Positions 25,478-32,944 of a DNA stretch of 64,000 bases are shown here, piece by piece. The translations under genes were made by a program, and so were the position numbers. The DNA is taken from positions 2,916,920-2,980,919 of the forward strand of contig NZ_CP082286.1 in assembly GCF_019880245.1 (NCBI RefSeq), in the 5' to 3' direction. Under the pieces are notes generated by a model that saw only the letters and a program-made list of their open reading frames with translations, was not told the DNA's origin and ran no database searches. Within the stretch, counting starts at the first letter, position 1. Each line of letters starts with the position of its first letter. The stretch is from Halobaculum roseum. GTDB lineage: Archaea > Halobacteriota > Halobacteria > Halobacteriales > Haloferacaceae.

Positions 25478-26916
25478 TTCCCGGCCCGTCCGGCGTTCCG
25501 CCGGCGGCCGCCGCGACCGCGGTACCCATCCAATCGTTCGTCGACGTGTTCGGCGGGCTGAACGCCCCGCGGCTCGTCGGCTTCGCGGTCGCGTCGTTCC
25601 TCGTCGCCGCCGCGGGCGCCGCCGCCTACCGCTGGTTCGTGAACGATGCGGTCCCGCGGGGACTGACGACGTTGCTCGGGACGGCCGTCGTCGCCGTGTA
25701 CCTCAACACCGTCGGCCTGTTCGAGACGGTGATCCCCGTCGGCGGCGCGGTCGCGGCCGATCCTTTCGCGCCGGCGACCGTCCTCCGAAACGTCGTCAGC
25801 CTCCTCGTGGCCGCCGCCGCGGCCCCGGTCGGCAGGCGGGCTGGCGACCGGTTCGCGACGAGCGTGACCGCCGTCACCGGCGCGGACGCGGTCGAGGGCG
25901 AACTCAGCCGTTTCGCCAGAACCGTGGGACGGATCCGGCCGCTCACGCTCCCGGAGACGGTCGCCGACATCGACGGCTACGACCCCGTCGACGACGCGAC
26001 CAAGGAACGCCTCGCCGGGGAGACGCTGTTGTTCCCCCGCCGCCTCTCCGACGAGGAGCTCCGGGAGCGCTTCGTCGCCCGGCTGAAGACGGAGTACGAG
26101 GTCGGTCACGTGGACGCCGAGTTCGACGGCGACCGGATCGTCCACCTCGGCGTCGGTCGCCGCGTCGCGGGGATCGGCCCGACGCTCGACCCGAGCGCCT
26201 GTGCCGTCGCCGTCAGGGCCGACCCGCCGAACGGCGCCGGCCCCGGCGACGTGGTGCAGGTGTGGCGTCGTCCCGAACCGACGCCGGAGCCGACGACCCC
26301 CGAGTCGGTCACGGAACCGGTCCCGGAGACGGACGCGGCCGACAACTCCGGGCCACCCATCGACTCCGATTCCGCGGCCTCCACGGAGGCCGGCTCCGCC
26401 GAAACGTCCGCCGCCTCCGCTGACGCGTCCACCGGCGCGTCCGCGGCTACCCCCGCCGACGAATCCGTCGACGCCGATCCCGCGTCGCCCGCGACGGCCG
26501 CGTCGGCCGCCCCGCCCGAGTTCGAACGGGTCTCCACGGCGGAGCTGCGAAGCGCAGCGGGCGACGTGGTGACGCTGGCGGTCGACGAGTCCGACGCCGC
26601 CCGGTTCGACGCCGACGGCGAGTACCGCCTCGTCACGCTCCCCGCGAGCCCCCGGGCGGACCGCGAGTTCGCCTCGGTGTTGCGAGCGGCCGACGAAACC
26701 ATGGGCGTGGTCAGGATCGAGACGGGCAGCGATCTCGCCGACGACACGGTCGAGCGCGTCGCCGGCGCGGTCGTCGCCGTCGAGACCGTCGACGGTGAAG
26801 TCGAGCCGATCCCCCGGCGCGGGCGGACGCTGTCGGCCGGCGAGACTCTCTATCTCGTCGCCCGACCCGAGGCGATCCGGGAGGTCGAACGCCGGGCGAG
26901 CGCCCCGGAGCCGTAG
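25474..26916 (+). CDS. membrane protein paralogous to the preceding one, with RCK_C-like end
   Basis: 480 aa. Helices near residues 30-50, 58-78 and 100-118 are followed by VADIDGYDPVDDATKERL, which aligns with VADIEGYPPLPPE of the upstream gene, so the two arose by duplication. A Ser/Ala/Thr/Asp low-complexity linker (about 270-350) leads to a C-terminal region (ADETMGVVRIETGSDL, RRGRTLSAGETLYLVARPEA) like a diverged RCK_C domain. The ATG at 25474 overlaps the previous stop. It probably works with its partner and the divergent channel; that is inference. Confidence 0.83.
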   Translation: MIPGPSGVPPAAAATAVPIQSFVDVFGGLNAPRLVGFAVASFLVAAAGAAAYRWFVNDAVPRGLTTLLGTAVVAVYLNTVGLFETVIPVGGAVAADPFAPATVLRNVVSLLVAAAAAPVGRRAGDRFATSVTAVTGADAVEGELSRFARTVGRIRPLTLPETVADIDGYDPVDDATKERLAGETLLFPRRLSDEELRERFVARLKTEYEVGHVDAEFDGDRIVHLGVGRRVAGIGPTLDPSACAVAVRADPPNGAGPGDVVQVWRRPEPTPEPTTPESVTEPVPETDAADNSGPPIDSDSAASTEAGSAETSAASADASTGASAATPADESVDADPASPATAASAAPPEFERVSTAELRSAAGDVVTLAVDESDAARFDADGEYRLVTLPASPRADREFASVLRAADETMGVVRIETGSDLADDTVERVAGAVVAVETVDGEVEPIPRRGRTLSAGETLYLVARPEAIREVERRASAPEP

Positions 26917-26986
26917 CACGGTCGCCGGCGAGGGGGGTCGCCCCGGCGGCGCAACGCTCTTGGCCGCCCGAGGGGGACGGATACGT

Positions 26987-27262
26987 ATGAACTGGAAGCT
27001 GTTCGCCGATCTCGCCGAGGCGGCCGGCGAGCCGGAGCCCGAGGTGGAGGCCTCCGACGCCGCCACGGTCGGGGAGGCGCTTGACGCGCTGGTGGACGCC
27101 TACCCCGCGCTCGCTGCCCGGGTGCTCGACGAGGACGGCGACCTGCGGGGGCACGTCAACCTCCTCCGGAACGGTCGGGACGTCCGGGAGGCGGAGGGAC
27201 TCGACACCTCGGTCGACGACGACGACGAGCTCGCGCTGTTCCCGCCGGTCAGCGGCGGGTGA
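26987..27262 (+). CDS. samp1: SAMP1-like ubiquitin-like modifier / MoaD family
   Basis: 91 aa beta-grasp protein ending in a free GlyGly (residues 90-91), the mark of ThiS/MoaD/SAMP proteins that are adenylated by an E1-like enzyme. Conserved blocks: MNWKLFADLAEAAGE at the start, VGEALDALVDAYPALAARVL, HVNLLRNGRDV, and DELALFPPVSGG. In Haloferax SAMP1 is conjugated to proteins and also acts in molybdopterin sulphur transfer. No E1 gene is visible here. The start is the ATG at 26987; a longer frame from 26795 overlaps the preceding gene. Confidence 0.88.
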   Translation: MNWKLFADLAEAAGEPEPEVEASDAATVGEALDALVDAYPALAARVLDEDGDLRGHVNLLRNGRDVREAEGLDTSVDDDDELALFPPVSGG

Positions 27263-27311
27263 CCCGCGAAACCGTGGGACGGCGCCTCGGGGACGGGGGC
27301 TTTCGGAAGCC

Positions 27312-27321
27312 TTAATTATAT
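27312..27321 (+). promoter_or_regulatory. probable box A for tRNA-Val
   Basis: TTAATTATAT stands out in GC-rich DNA and lies about 37 bp upstream of the mature tRNA 5' end, the same spacing as for tRNA-Ile. This would give a short 5' leader to be cut by RNase P. Confidence 0.55.
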
Positions 27322-27357
27322 CCCTGCGAATTCGATAAATGCAGAGAACGACCGGTC

Positions 27358-27432
27358 GGGTTGGTAGTCTAGTCCGGTTATGACACCTCCTTGACATGGA
27401 GGAGGCCGGCGGTTCAAATCCGCCCCAACCCA
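27358..27432 (+). tRNA. tRNA-Val (anticodon GAC)
   Basis: 75 nt. Acceptor stem GGGTTGG/CCAACCC with discriminator A. Anticodon arm CCTCC-TTGACAT-GGAGG (anticodon GAC) and T arm GGCGG-TTCAAAT-CCGCC; the variable loop is short. No CCA is encoded. Its 3' end is partly repeated at 27570-27588, marking it as the insertion side of the downstream accessory island. Confidence 0.97.
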
Positions 27433-27588
27433 CTTTTCGGCGGCACACTGTTACGACGAGCCACGAGCGTAGCGAGCGGCTCGAGGAACCGTGCCGCCGT
27501 AACTGCGTTCACGGCGGATTTCAAGCAGGGAGTAGAGCGAGCACCGCGAGCGGAACGACCGTGGTTCATAATCCGGCCCAACCCACTT
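27418..27588 (+). repeat. partial duplication of the tRNA-Val 3' end (att-like scar)
   Basis: AATCCGCCCCAACCCACTT (from 27418) and AATCCGGCCCAACCCACTT (from 27570) differ at one base. Including GGTTCA to the left, the match is about 25 bp with one mismatch and a 1-bp gap. Repetition of a tRNA 3' terminus is the usual footprint of an integrative element. The roughly 150 bp between the copies holds a large hairpin (CGGCGGCAC at 27438-27446 with GTGCCGCCG at 27491-27499, inner CGAGCC/GGCTCG) and no clear gene. Confidence 0.65.
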
Positions 27589-27703
27589 CTGACCCTCTCA
27601 CGAATCGTCAGCCGGTAGCTTCCTTCACTCGATCGGTTAGTGTGAAAGAGCCGGGCGGACGACACTCACCGACCGCACGGCCGAAGCGGCGGCGGAGACC
27701 GGG

Positions 27704-27898
27704 ATGACCTGGTACGAGCAGGACGTGAGCGCACAGGACTACAACGGGAGGGTTCGCACCGTGTGGCCCCAACCGTGGGCGCGAGCGGCTAATGTCGGGC
27801 ACAAGACCGATGTGACGGCAGTGGTGCACGTGCCTACGGGGGCGATGGTGTCTCTGCCGCCGGGGCTGTCGCTAGAGGAATTCCTCGAAGAGATGTGA
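27704..27898 (+). CDS. small hypothetical protein at island edge
   Basis: 64 aa, starting MTWYEQDVSAQDYNGRV and ending GLSLEEFLEEM. I see a short beta-like middle (TDVTAVVHVPTGAMVSLPPG) and no motif, signal or helix that identifies it. Base use is close to the host average, unlike the AT-rich gene that follows. A frameshifted, diverged partial copy lies at about 28708-28783, so it is part of a sequence duplicated within the island. It might be a fragment of something larger. Confidence 0.5.
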   Translation: MTWYEQDVSAQDYNGRVRTVWPQPWARAANVGHKTDVTAVVHVPTGAMVSLPPGLSLEEFLEEM

Positions 27899-27941
27899 AA
27901 CACCGTCCAACAAAAATGCTGGTCAGAAACGTGCTATTTGT

Positions 27942-28475
27942 TCATTGGTGCTCGTTCTCTAGGTGTTCGTAATGGCGGATTGTCAGCGCTAAGGCCTGAC
28001 CGAGGGCCTTCTGAAATTCTTTCTCAAGCGGGTCTACATCGCTCCATGTGTTGTGACCCGGCTTATGGCGCTGTTCATTAAGTCGAGACAATACATCGAA
28101 AATTGTATCGCCTAACAGGCCATACGAATTAGCTTGATTCAACCGCGATCCATACTTTTCGTTGACCTCTTTATTCAGCGAATTGGCCTTGATGTGAGAT
28201 TCAACAGCTGCAGATGTCCAGTCGTCCCAAAATGAATTCAGTCTCATTGCAGCCACGCGTTTGTCCCCGTTTTTGGCCTCGTCCTCTACTTGGGCGATCT
28301 CTTCACCCAAGGTTTGAATTTCCGCTTTGGTCAGATCCTTATTGGAAACAGAGCCAAATTTCGTCCCCAACTCTGACATCTTATGATCGGACTTGCCAGT
28401 CCATGTTGGGTTGGAGTTTGTTTTTGAGCTGTGTTGGACTGCATCCGCGTGGGTGTCGGAGTTGTGGTTAGCCAT
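27942..28475 (-). CDS. hypothetical protein, AT-rich island gene
   Basis: 177 aa, soluble and mostly helical: long charged helix patterns such as LTKAEIQTLGEEIAQVEDEA and SHIKANSLNKEVNEKY, and an aromatic FWDDWTSAAVE. The N-terminus is polar and low in order (HNSDTHADAVQHSSKTN). I do not recognise it. Codon use is AT-rich (many AAA/AAT/TTG) against a GC-rich genome, indicating foreign origin. It starts at the first ATG; about 330 bp upstream hold no intact gene. Confidence 0.72.
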   Translation of the reverse strand: MANHNSDTHADAVQHSSKTNSNPTWTGKSDHKMSELGTKFGSVSNKDLTKAEIQTLGEEIAQVEDEAKNGDKRVAAMRLNSFWDDWTSAAVESHIKANSLNKEVNEKYGSRLNQANSYGLLGDTIFDVLSRLNEQRHKPGHNTWSDVDPLEKEFQKALGQALALTIRHYEHLENEHQ

Positions 28476-28707
28476 GAACCAGCGAAGTAGCTGTCAAAAT
28501 ATAAGACTCATGTGAAGATTCGAACAAATCTGAATTTTACAGAGATACAAGCCTGTCAAATTCGCGTCCTCTAACTCGTGTTCTTGGCAGCATTTCACGC
28601 CTCTGCTGTCAAACAGTTTAACACAGAGTTATGGCTTGGAAACAGGAGATACGTTGTGCACATTAGCGTACGGGACCATAGCATCCACACCCCGTGGGTC
28701 CATCCGT

Positions 28708-28783
28708 AGGGTGGGAGATGCTGTGCAGGCCTCAATCGGTGCATGATGTCTCTGCCGCAGGGACTTTCGTTAGAGTTGTTCCA
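28708..28783 (+). pseudogene. decayed copy of the 27704-27898 gene
   Basis: ATGTCTCTGCCGCAGGGACT with following TCGTTAGAG matches the parent's GTGTCTCTGCCGCCGGGGCT and TCGCTAGAG; upstream, GTGGGAGATGCTGTGCA aligns with GTGACGGCAGTGGTGCA. A one-base loss relative to the parent shifts the frame. The surrounding 28476-28807 region contains no intact gene that I can see; it is AT-rich and otherwise unassigned. Confidence 0.5.
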
Positions 28784-28807
28784 TATTGTATGTATATCTA
28801 ATATCTA

Positions 28808-29455
28808 TTAGGGCCCTTGCTCGGATTGAGTAGATTCTTGCTCAGATTGGGACTTGAGATAATACAACCTACCAAGAGCGTCCACTCCAATCTCTAAGAT
28901 CTTATTTGCTTCATCTCTTGGCACATTCTTTTCATGGATAGCTTTGTTAGCTAATCCACGGACGTCGTCAACGGCAGCTACTGTGTTGTTATCAATATAT
29001 TGTGCATTGTTGGCCTTCTTTGTTAGCTGACCGAGCGACATAGGTCTGTTTAGATTCAAATTCGAATGGCCAATTACGTCTCTGAGAACGTCTTCTAATT
29101 CCGTTCTAAGAAGTGCGAGAGCAGCAATGTGTGACTCGGAATGTACAGCATATATCTTTTCAACGATACCTTCCGGGACGTGCTCACCAATTTCAACGTC
29201 ATCGGGGACAGGAATACCTTCCTCAACGCTCTCTTCAGTTTCAACAATTTCCCTCCCCAGTTCTGCTTCCCAATCTCCGTAGGAAATTCGCTGAATGAAT
29301 GGAATATATGGTAGAATCACAACCATCCCGAGAAGAGCAACCAGCTGCCAGCTTAGTGCAAGCGTATCCGGGAACACAAGCTCACGCATGATTATTCCGA
29401 AGATGAACAGTACCTGGGCTAGTGGTATGTATTTTTGATATACTTCGCTATTCAT
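28808..29455 (-). CDS. membrane-anchored DUF4145-like protein
   Basis: 215 aa. Two N-terminal helices (about residues 9-28 and 35-55) anchor a cytoplasmic, all-helical domain. Its C-terminal half reads like the DUF4145/HEPN-type fold: SHIAALALLRTELEDVLRD, SLGQLTKKANNAQ, AAVDDVRGLANKAIHEK, then KILEIGVDALGRLYYL. DUF4145 domains occur in restriction and other defence-linked proteins, but this one has no attached nuclease, and no RX4-6H RNase motif is clear. AT-rich codon use marks it as acquired. Function unknown. Confidence 0.7.
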   Translation of the reverse strand: MNSEVYQKYIPLAQVLFIFGIIMRELVFPDTLALSWQLVALLGMVVILPYIPFIQRISYGDWEAELGREIVETEESVEEGIPVPDDVEIGEHVPEGIVEKIYAVHSESHIAALALLRTELEDVLRDVIGHSNLNLNRPMSLGQLTKKANNAQYIDNNTVAAVDDVRGLANKAIHEKNVPRDEANKILEIGVDALGRLYYLKSQSEQESTQSEQGP

Positions 29456-29534
29456 AATTAGAATTTGCTCTTAATGAGAAGACAAATTGGACTGTTTTAG
29501 TTTTAACTAACTCCTCAAGCACCAAACGCACGGA

Positions 29535-30203
29535 TCACGACCAAATGCTATAGAGTTCAGATCGTTCGTTAACAGCCCATCTGATTGTCTTCAGTCCAGT
29601 ATCGAGTTCCTGAGCCGCCGCCTGCTGACTCATTTCACCCGCGGCGGTCTGCTCCAGCACGGTAACGACGCGGTGGTAGTCGCCACCCTCGACGAGCCGA
29701 CCGTCGCCCTTCGTGAAGCCGAGCGGTGCCGGCCCGTGCCGGTACTCCTCGGAGTCCTGGCGCGCGGCGATCCCTTCGCGGATGTTCTGCCGCTTGATCC
29801 GCGCCTCCAACTCGCCGAACACGCCGAGCATCTGAAACAGCGCGCGCTGATAGGGATCTTCCTCGTCGGGCTTCATCACGAGCGACTCGGAGACGATATG
29901 CAGCTCGACGCCGGCCTCGCGGAGTCGGTCGGCCGTGCGTTCGAGGTCGGAGATCGAGCGGGCGACTCGCGACACCTCGTGGGCGACGACGGCATCGATC
30001 TCGCCGGCCTCGGCGTCGGTCATGAGTCGCTGGTAGGCGTCGCGGGCGGTGTTGGTCCCGCTTGACTTGTCGCGGTACACCTCGATGTCGGCCAACGACG
30101 CCCCGAGGGAGTCCTCGGCGTACTGCTGGGTCGAGGTGAGTTGGCGATCGAGGTTCTGCTTCGCGGTGGAAACACGGGTGTAACAGGCGACGGTCATGCC
30201 CAC
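29535..30203 (-). CDS. serine recombinase (resolvase/invertase family)
   Basis: 222 aa (or 220 from the ATG two codons in, 30197). N-terminal catalytic domain with CYTRVSTAKQNLDRQ, the nucleophile Ser being S12 (S10 from the second start), then conserved VAHEVSRVARSISDLERTAD, ALFQMLGVFGELEARIKRQN and GIAARQD. A short helix-turn-helix tail (QQAAAQELDTGLKTIRWAV) replaces the large domain of serine integrases, so this is a resolvase-size enzyme. Most of the gene is GC-rich; its last 100 bp are AT-rich like the flanks. Two dyads lie just upstream. Confidence 0.9.
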   Translation of the reverse strand: MGMTVACYTRVSTAKQNLDRQLTSTQQYAEDSLGASLADIEVYRDKSSGTNTARDAYQRLMTDAEAGEIDAVVAHEVSRVARSISDLERTADRLREAGVELHIVSESLVMKPDEEDPYQRALFQMLGVFGELEARIKRQNIREGIAARQDSEEYRHGPAPLGFTKGDGRLVEGGDYHRVVTVLEQTAAGEMSQQAAAQELDTGLKTIRWAVNERSELYSIWS

Positions 30204-30233
30204 CGCTACGCTGTCTTAATGTCTAGTCTTTAC

Positions 30234-30260
30234 GCCCAGTCTGGGCAGGTACTGTAGTAC
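30234..30260. promoter_or_regulatory. two adjacent dyads upstream of the recombinase
   Basis: GCCCAG-T-CTGGGC (30234-30246) and GTACT-GT-AGTAC (30249-30260). The pair sits 30-60 bp upstream of the recombinase start. Small serine recombinases often bind inverted half-sites at their own promoter for resolution and autoregulation, so a res-like site is possible. Confidence 0.4.
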
Positions 30261-30371
30261 TCAGCCCTACGGGCGCGAGGAATTAGCACAGTCGGAAGTG
30301 TCTGATAGGGGTCGTGCAAATTAAACTCAGGCCCGATGGATCCCCATGTTTTAAATGTCTAATTATCAGAG

Positions 30372-31262
30372 TTGGGCGAGATGTCTGCTAACAATCGAGG
30401 CGGGTCGCTCCGTCAAATCGTCGCAACGTTCTGTGTTGTGATGCTACTATTGCTCGCCGGTTGTGTAGGGTCGTCAGGATCCGGAACTGTGGTCGAGTCA
30501 ACTGAAGAGAATGACACAGAGGTACTGGATACCGACTCAGATGTAACTTCAATATCAGAGTCAACTCCTGAGTCACGAACAAGCGATCATACACCAACTG
30601 CCAAACCAAGCGATAGTACTGATTTCGGTGAAATATATGTAAATTCTAATGGCGTGTTGGAAGAGAGGCCGCAGAACGAGGGCTATTTCCGGCTTTCACA
30701 GTACCACCGCGCTGAGGATGGCGTGACTGGGACCACGAAAACAACCTACTTTGGTCCTGAGCGTGAATCTACCTCGAAAATCACAGTTACGGACTCGAAA
30801 TACCGCATGATTCAGCAGAGTACTACCAACTACACTCATCAAGATCCACGTACAACCGAGATTGTACTTTTCTCGGTGTTTAGTGACGGAGAGTACGTTG
30901 GCAAACAAACAGACCCCAACGGCGAGACGATCTACCGAGAGAATCGGTTCAACAGACATACTGCCTCTTTCATTGGATACACCGACGGTGTCATCTCGGA
31001 TATTGAGTGGACACTTCAACAGCACACAAATGTTGACGGCATCGATGCGGCCGAGTTTACTGCAACAGCAGCTCCGGGTATTGATGGTGCCGCAACTACC
31101 ACAGGAAGCTTATATATTGATGACACGTTCAGAGTTCTTGGCTACGATGTCCTCGTCGAAAACGAAGATGGCGAGCGACTGCTTGAGGCAAGTTTTGAAT
31201 TTGTGACTCGCGATCCCGACCCGCTCACAACCCCTGACTGGTACGAAAACAAACCCGAGTGA
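30372..31262 (+). CDS. secreted lipoprotein, unknown function
   Basis: 296 aa (an internal ATG at 30381 would remove MGE). A hydrophobic segment (IVATFCVVMLLLLAGC) with lipobox LLAGC predicts a lipid-anchored surface protein; no twin-arginine is obvious, so Sec export is likelier. A Thr/Ser/Asp-rich linker (to about residue 90) leads to a folded domain with YFRLSQYHRAEDGVTGTTKT, TDSKYRMIQQSTTNYTH, and a final EASFEFVTRDPDPLTTPDWY. It resembles haloarchaeal lipoproteins of unknown role. AT-rich relative to the host. Confidence 0.75.
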   Translation: MGEMSANNRGGSLRQIVATFCVVMLLLLAGCVGSSGSGTVVESTEENDTEVLDTDSDVTSISESTPESRTSDHTPTAKPSDSTDFGEIYVNSNGVLEERPQNEGYFRLSQYHRAEDGVTGTTKTTYFGPERESTSKITVTDSKYRMIQQSTTNYTHQDPRTTEIVLFSVFSDGEYVGKQTDPNGETIYRENRFNRHTASFIGYTDGVISDIEWTLQQHTNVDGIDAAEFTATAAPGIDGAATTTGSLYIDDTFRVLGYDVLVENEDGERLLEASFEFVTRDPDPLTTPDWYENKPE

Positions 31263-31399
31263 CTGTTCGTACTCGGTAGACTACCACCTCGGAGGTTTGT
31301 GCTTGCGTGATGTAATTTTCGAATGTTGAGCGAAAGTAGATCCACTTTCACTCCGCCCTTGGCTCGCGTTCATACCCCTCCCGCCCACTCGTTCATTCG

Positions 31400-31777
31400 A
31401 TGTCGAAGACAAGCGACGGGGCGTTCACACACGTCCGCGGGGAACTGGCTTGGACGATCGCGATGAACCGGAAGCCGAGCGAGGCGGTCGCGATGGTCGA
31501 GCACCTGCACGCTGCCGACGAGGGCCGCTTCGAGCTGCTCGGGCTCACCGACGACTGCGAGATCGCGCTGTTCTGGGATCACGTGTTCAGGCGGGTCGTC
31601 GAGGCCGAGTTCGACGCCGACGGCGTCGACAACCTACGAGACCCCGAGAGCGACGAGTTCGATCGGTACGAAGGACGGCGCGACTACCTCCGGCAGGCGG
31701 ATTTTGAATCGTGGGATCTGGTCCATCCGCGGCATCAGTGGTTACTGCGGCACGCCAAGCGGGATGGGGTCCGCTGA
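31400..31777 (+). CDS. hypothetical acidic protein
   Basis: 125 aa, host-like GC content. It begins MSKTSDGAFTHVRGELAWTI and has helical stretches (PSEAVAMVEHLHAADEGRFE, DHVFRRVVEAEFDADG, YEGRRDYLRQADFESW) with an end HPRHQWLLRHAKRDGVR. No motif that I can assign. The composition suggests a resident haloarchaeal gene rather than the AT-rich cargo around it. The start is supported by the family-like SKTSDG and a box-like region upstream. Confidence 0.65.
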   Translation: MSKTSDGAFTHVRGELAWTIAMNRKPSEAVAMVEHLHAADEGRFELLGLTDDCEIALFWDHVFRRVVEAEFDADGVDNLRDPESDEFDRYEGRRDYLRQADFESWDLVHPRHQWLLRHAKRDGVR

Positions 31778-31818
31778 TAACTAAGGGCGGGGAAACTGAC
31801 ATCGAAACGTCCCACTAA

Positions 31819-31884
31819 CACTACAAGGACCCGTACTTGCCGGCTGCGAAACAGCGGGCGCGTGATAAGGTCGAGCGGTTGTGA
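31819..31884 (+). pseudogene. possible gene 3'-end remnant
   Basis: HYKDPYLPAAKQRARDKVERL followed by TGA, with a TAA stop immediately before (31816-31818). The charged helical end looks coding, but nothing upstream connects. It would be the tail of a lost gene in the island; chance is possible. Confidence 0.3.
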
Positions 31885-31960
31885 GCAGTCCCTCGTACGG
31901 TAAGTCCTCGGGATTAATAATTTGAAAGATGACTTTTTCAACTAACACTCTATTTGCAAA

Positions 31961-32557
31961 ATGATGTTTAAAACTCGGCGGCGGCAGGTCCTCGGAGCCT
32001 CCAGCAGTATGCTCCTAGCAGGTTGTCTCGGGTCTGAGGACTCCACCAACGACAATTCAAATAGTGGCGCGTCGAATGAAGCGGGCGACTCCGGAAGCGA
32101 CCCAGTCGATGAAAGTACGCCGACACCGCGTCCCGATCGGGATGGCGACGGGATCCCTGATGCAGAGGATGACTTCCCAGATGACCCGTCGTACAGTGTG
32201 CTGTTAGACGAAACATCAGATACACGCCAAATTCCTGAAGACGAGTGGTATCAGTGGAATTTCGAGCTTAACGAACAGGCGGTATTGTCGTATGATTTCG
32301 TTGTCCGGAGCGGTCCTGCCATAGACGCAATCCTGACTGATGATACCGAATACGATCAACTCCAAGAAGGGAACCGATTCCGCTACTATTCTGAGGGGAG
32401 CGTAATGGATGACGAAGGAGGCCAAGTTACTACGACTCTCGCCCCCGGTACCTACCATCTCGTGCTTGACAACAGTGACGCTGGAGAGGCACAACCGCCA
32501 ACCAATTTCGACGACGATATCGCCGAGGTCGAGATAGAAATTCAGATCTTGCAGTAA
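31961..32557 (+). CDS. Tat-exported lipoprotein with Ca-binding-type repeat
   Basis: 198 aa. TRRRQVLGASSSMLLAGC joins a twin-arginine-type motif to a lipobox, the standard haloarchaeal lipoprotein signal. A disordered Ser/Asp/Asn linker follows, then DRDGDGIPDAEDDFPDDP, a thrombospondin type 3-like Asp repeat expected to bind calcium. The rest has beta-strand patterns (WYQWNFELNEQAVLSYDFVV, GQVTTTLAPGTYHLVLDN) like PPC-type secreted domains. A surface role is likely; the ligand is unknown. Confidence 0.8.
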   Translation: MMFKTRRRQVLGASSSMLLAGCLGSEDSTNDNSNSGASNEAGDSGSDPVDESTPTPRPDRDGDGIPDAEDDFPDDPSYSVLLDETSDTRQIPEDEWYQWNFELNEQAVLSYDFVVRSGPAIDAILTDDTEYDQLQEGNRFRYYSEGSVMDDEGGQVTTTLAPGTYHLVLDNSDAGEAQPPTNFDDDIAEVEIEIQILQ

Positions 32558-32569
32558 GCCCGATCAGTT

Positions 32570-32788
32570 CTACCCTCGTGCACTTTCGAACCCCGCGTAC
32601 CACCCGGGCCGCACCGTATCTGGCGGCCGCGGCGACGGACTCGGCCGTCGAAGATCGGAGTCGATCTCCCCATCGAGAGACAGCCGACCCCAGTCAGTGA
32701 TCAAACATTTGTCGTCCACGTGGGCACGAGGGATCCACTCGACGAACCCCGCGTGAGCGAGCACGCGACACCGCTCGGCGACGCGTCC
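32570..32788 (-). pseudogene. truncated winged-helix repressor (PhiH1-like) remnant
   Basis: On the minus strand the open stretch GRVAERCRVLAHAGFVEW continues to CLITDWGRLSLDGEIDSDL. This is the recognition helix and wing of haloarchaeal PhiH1-repressor-like regulators, with LDGEID as the usual end of the wing. A TGA lies immediately before GRVAER, so the N-terminal third is missing. Intact relatives start upstream of the recognition helix. The 32558-32944 interval holds nothing else that I recognise. Confidence 0.6.
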
Positions 32789-32944
32789 TCAATTCCGACA
32801 GTTTACGGACGCGACCGTCCTTGCTATCTCCGCAGGTCATAGACACCGCTCTGCAGAAGTCATCCAAGATGTCACGGACGGCCGAAACGTCGAAACGGGG
32901 ATCGTTCCGAAAATGCGAACGACGGGGACCAACCGCCGACCGAC

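Noticed and set aside
27285..27306. Third copy of the palindromic element (GGGGGCTTTCGG before tRNA-Val)
   Set aside because: Only the terminal GGGGGCTTTC is present; no partner arm or GGCGACGCAAGCAC core is nearby, so chance is likely.
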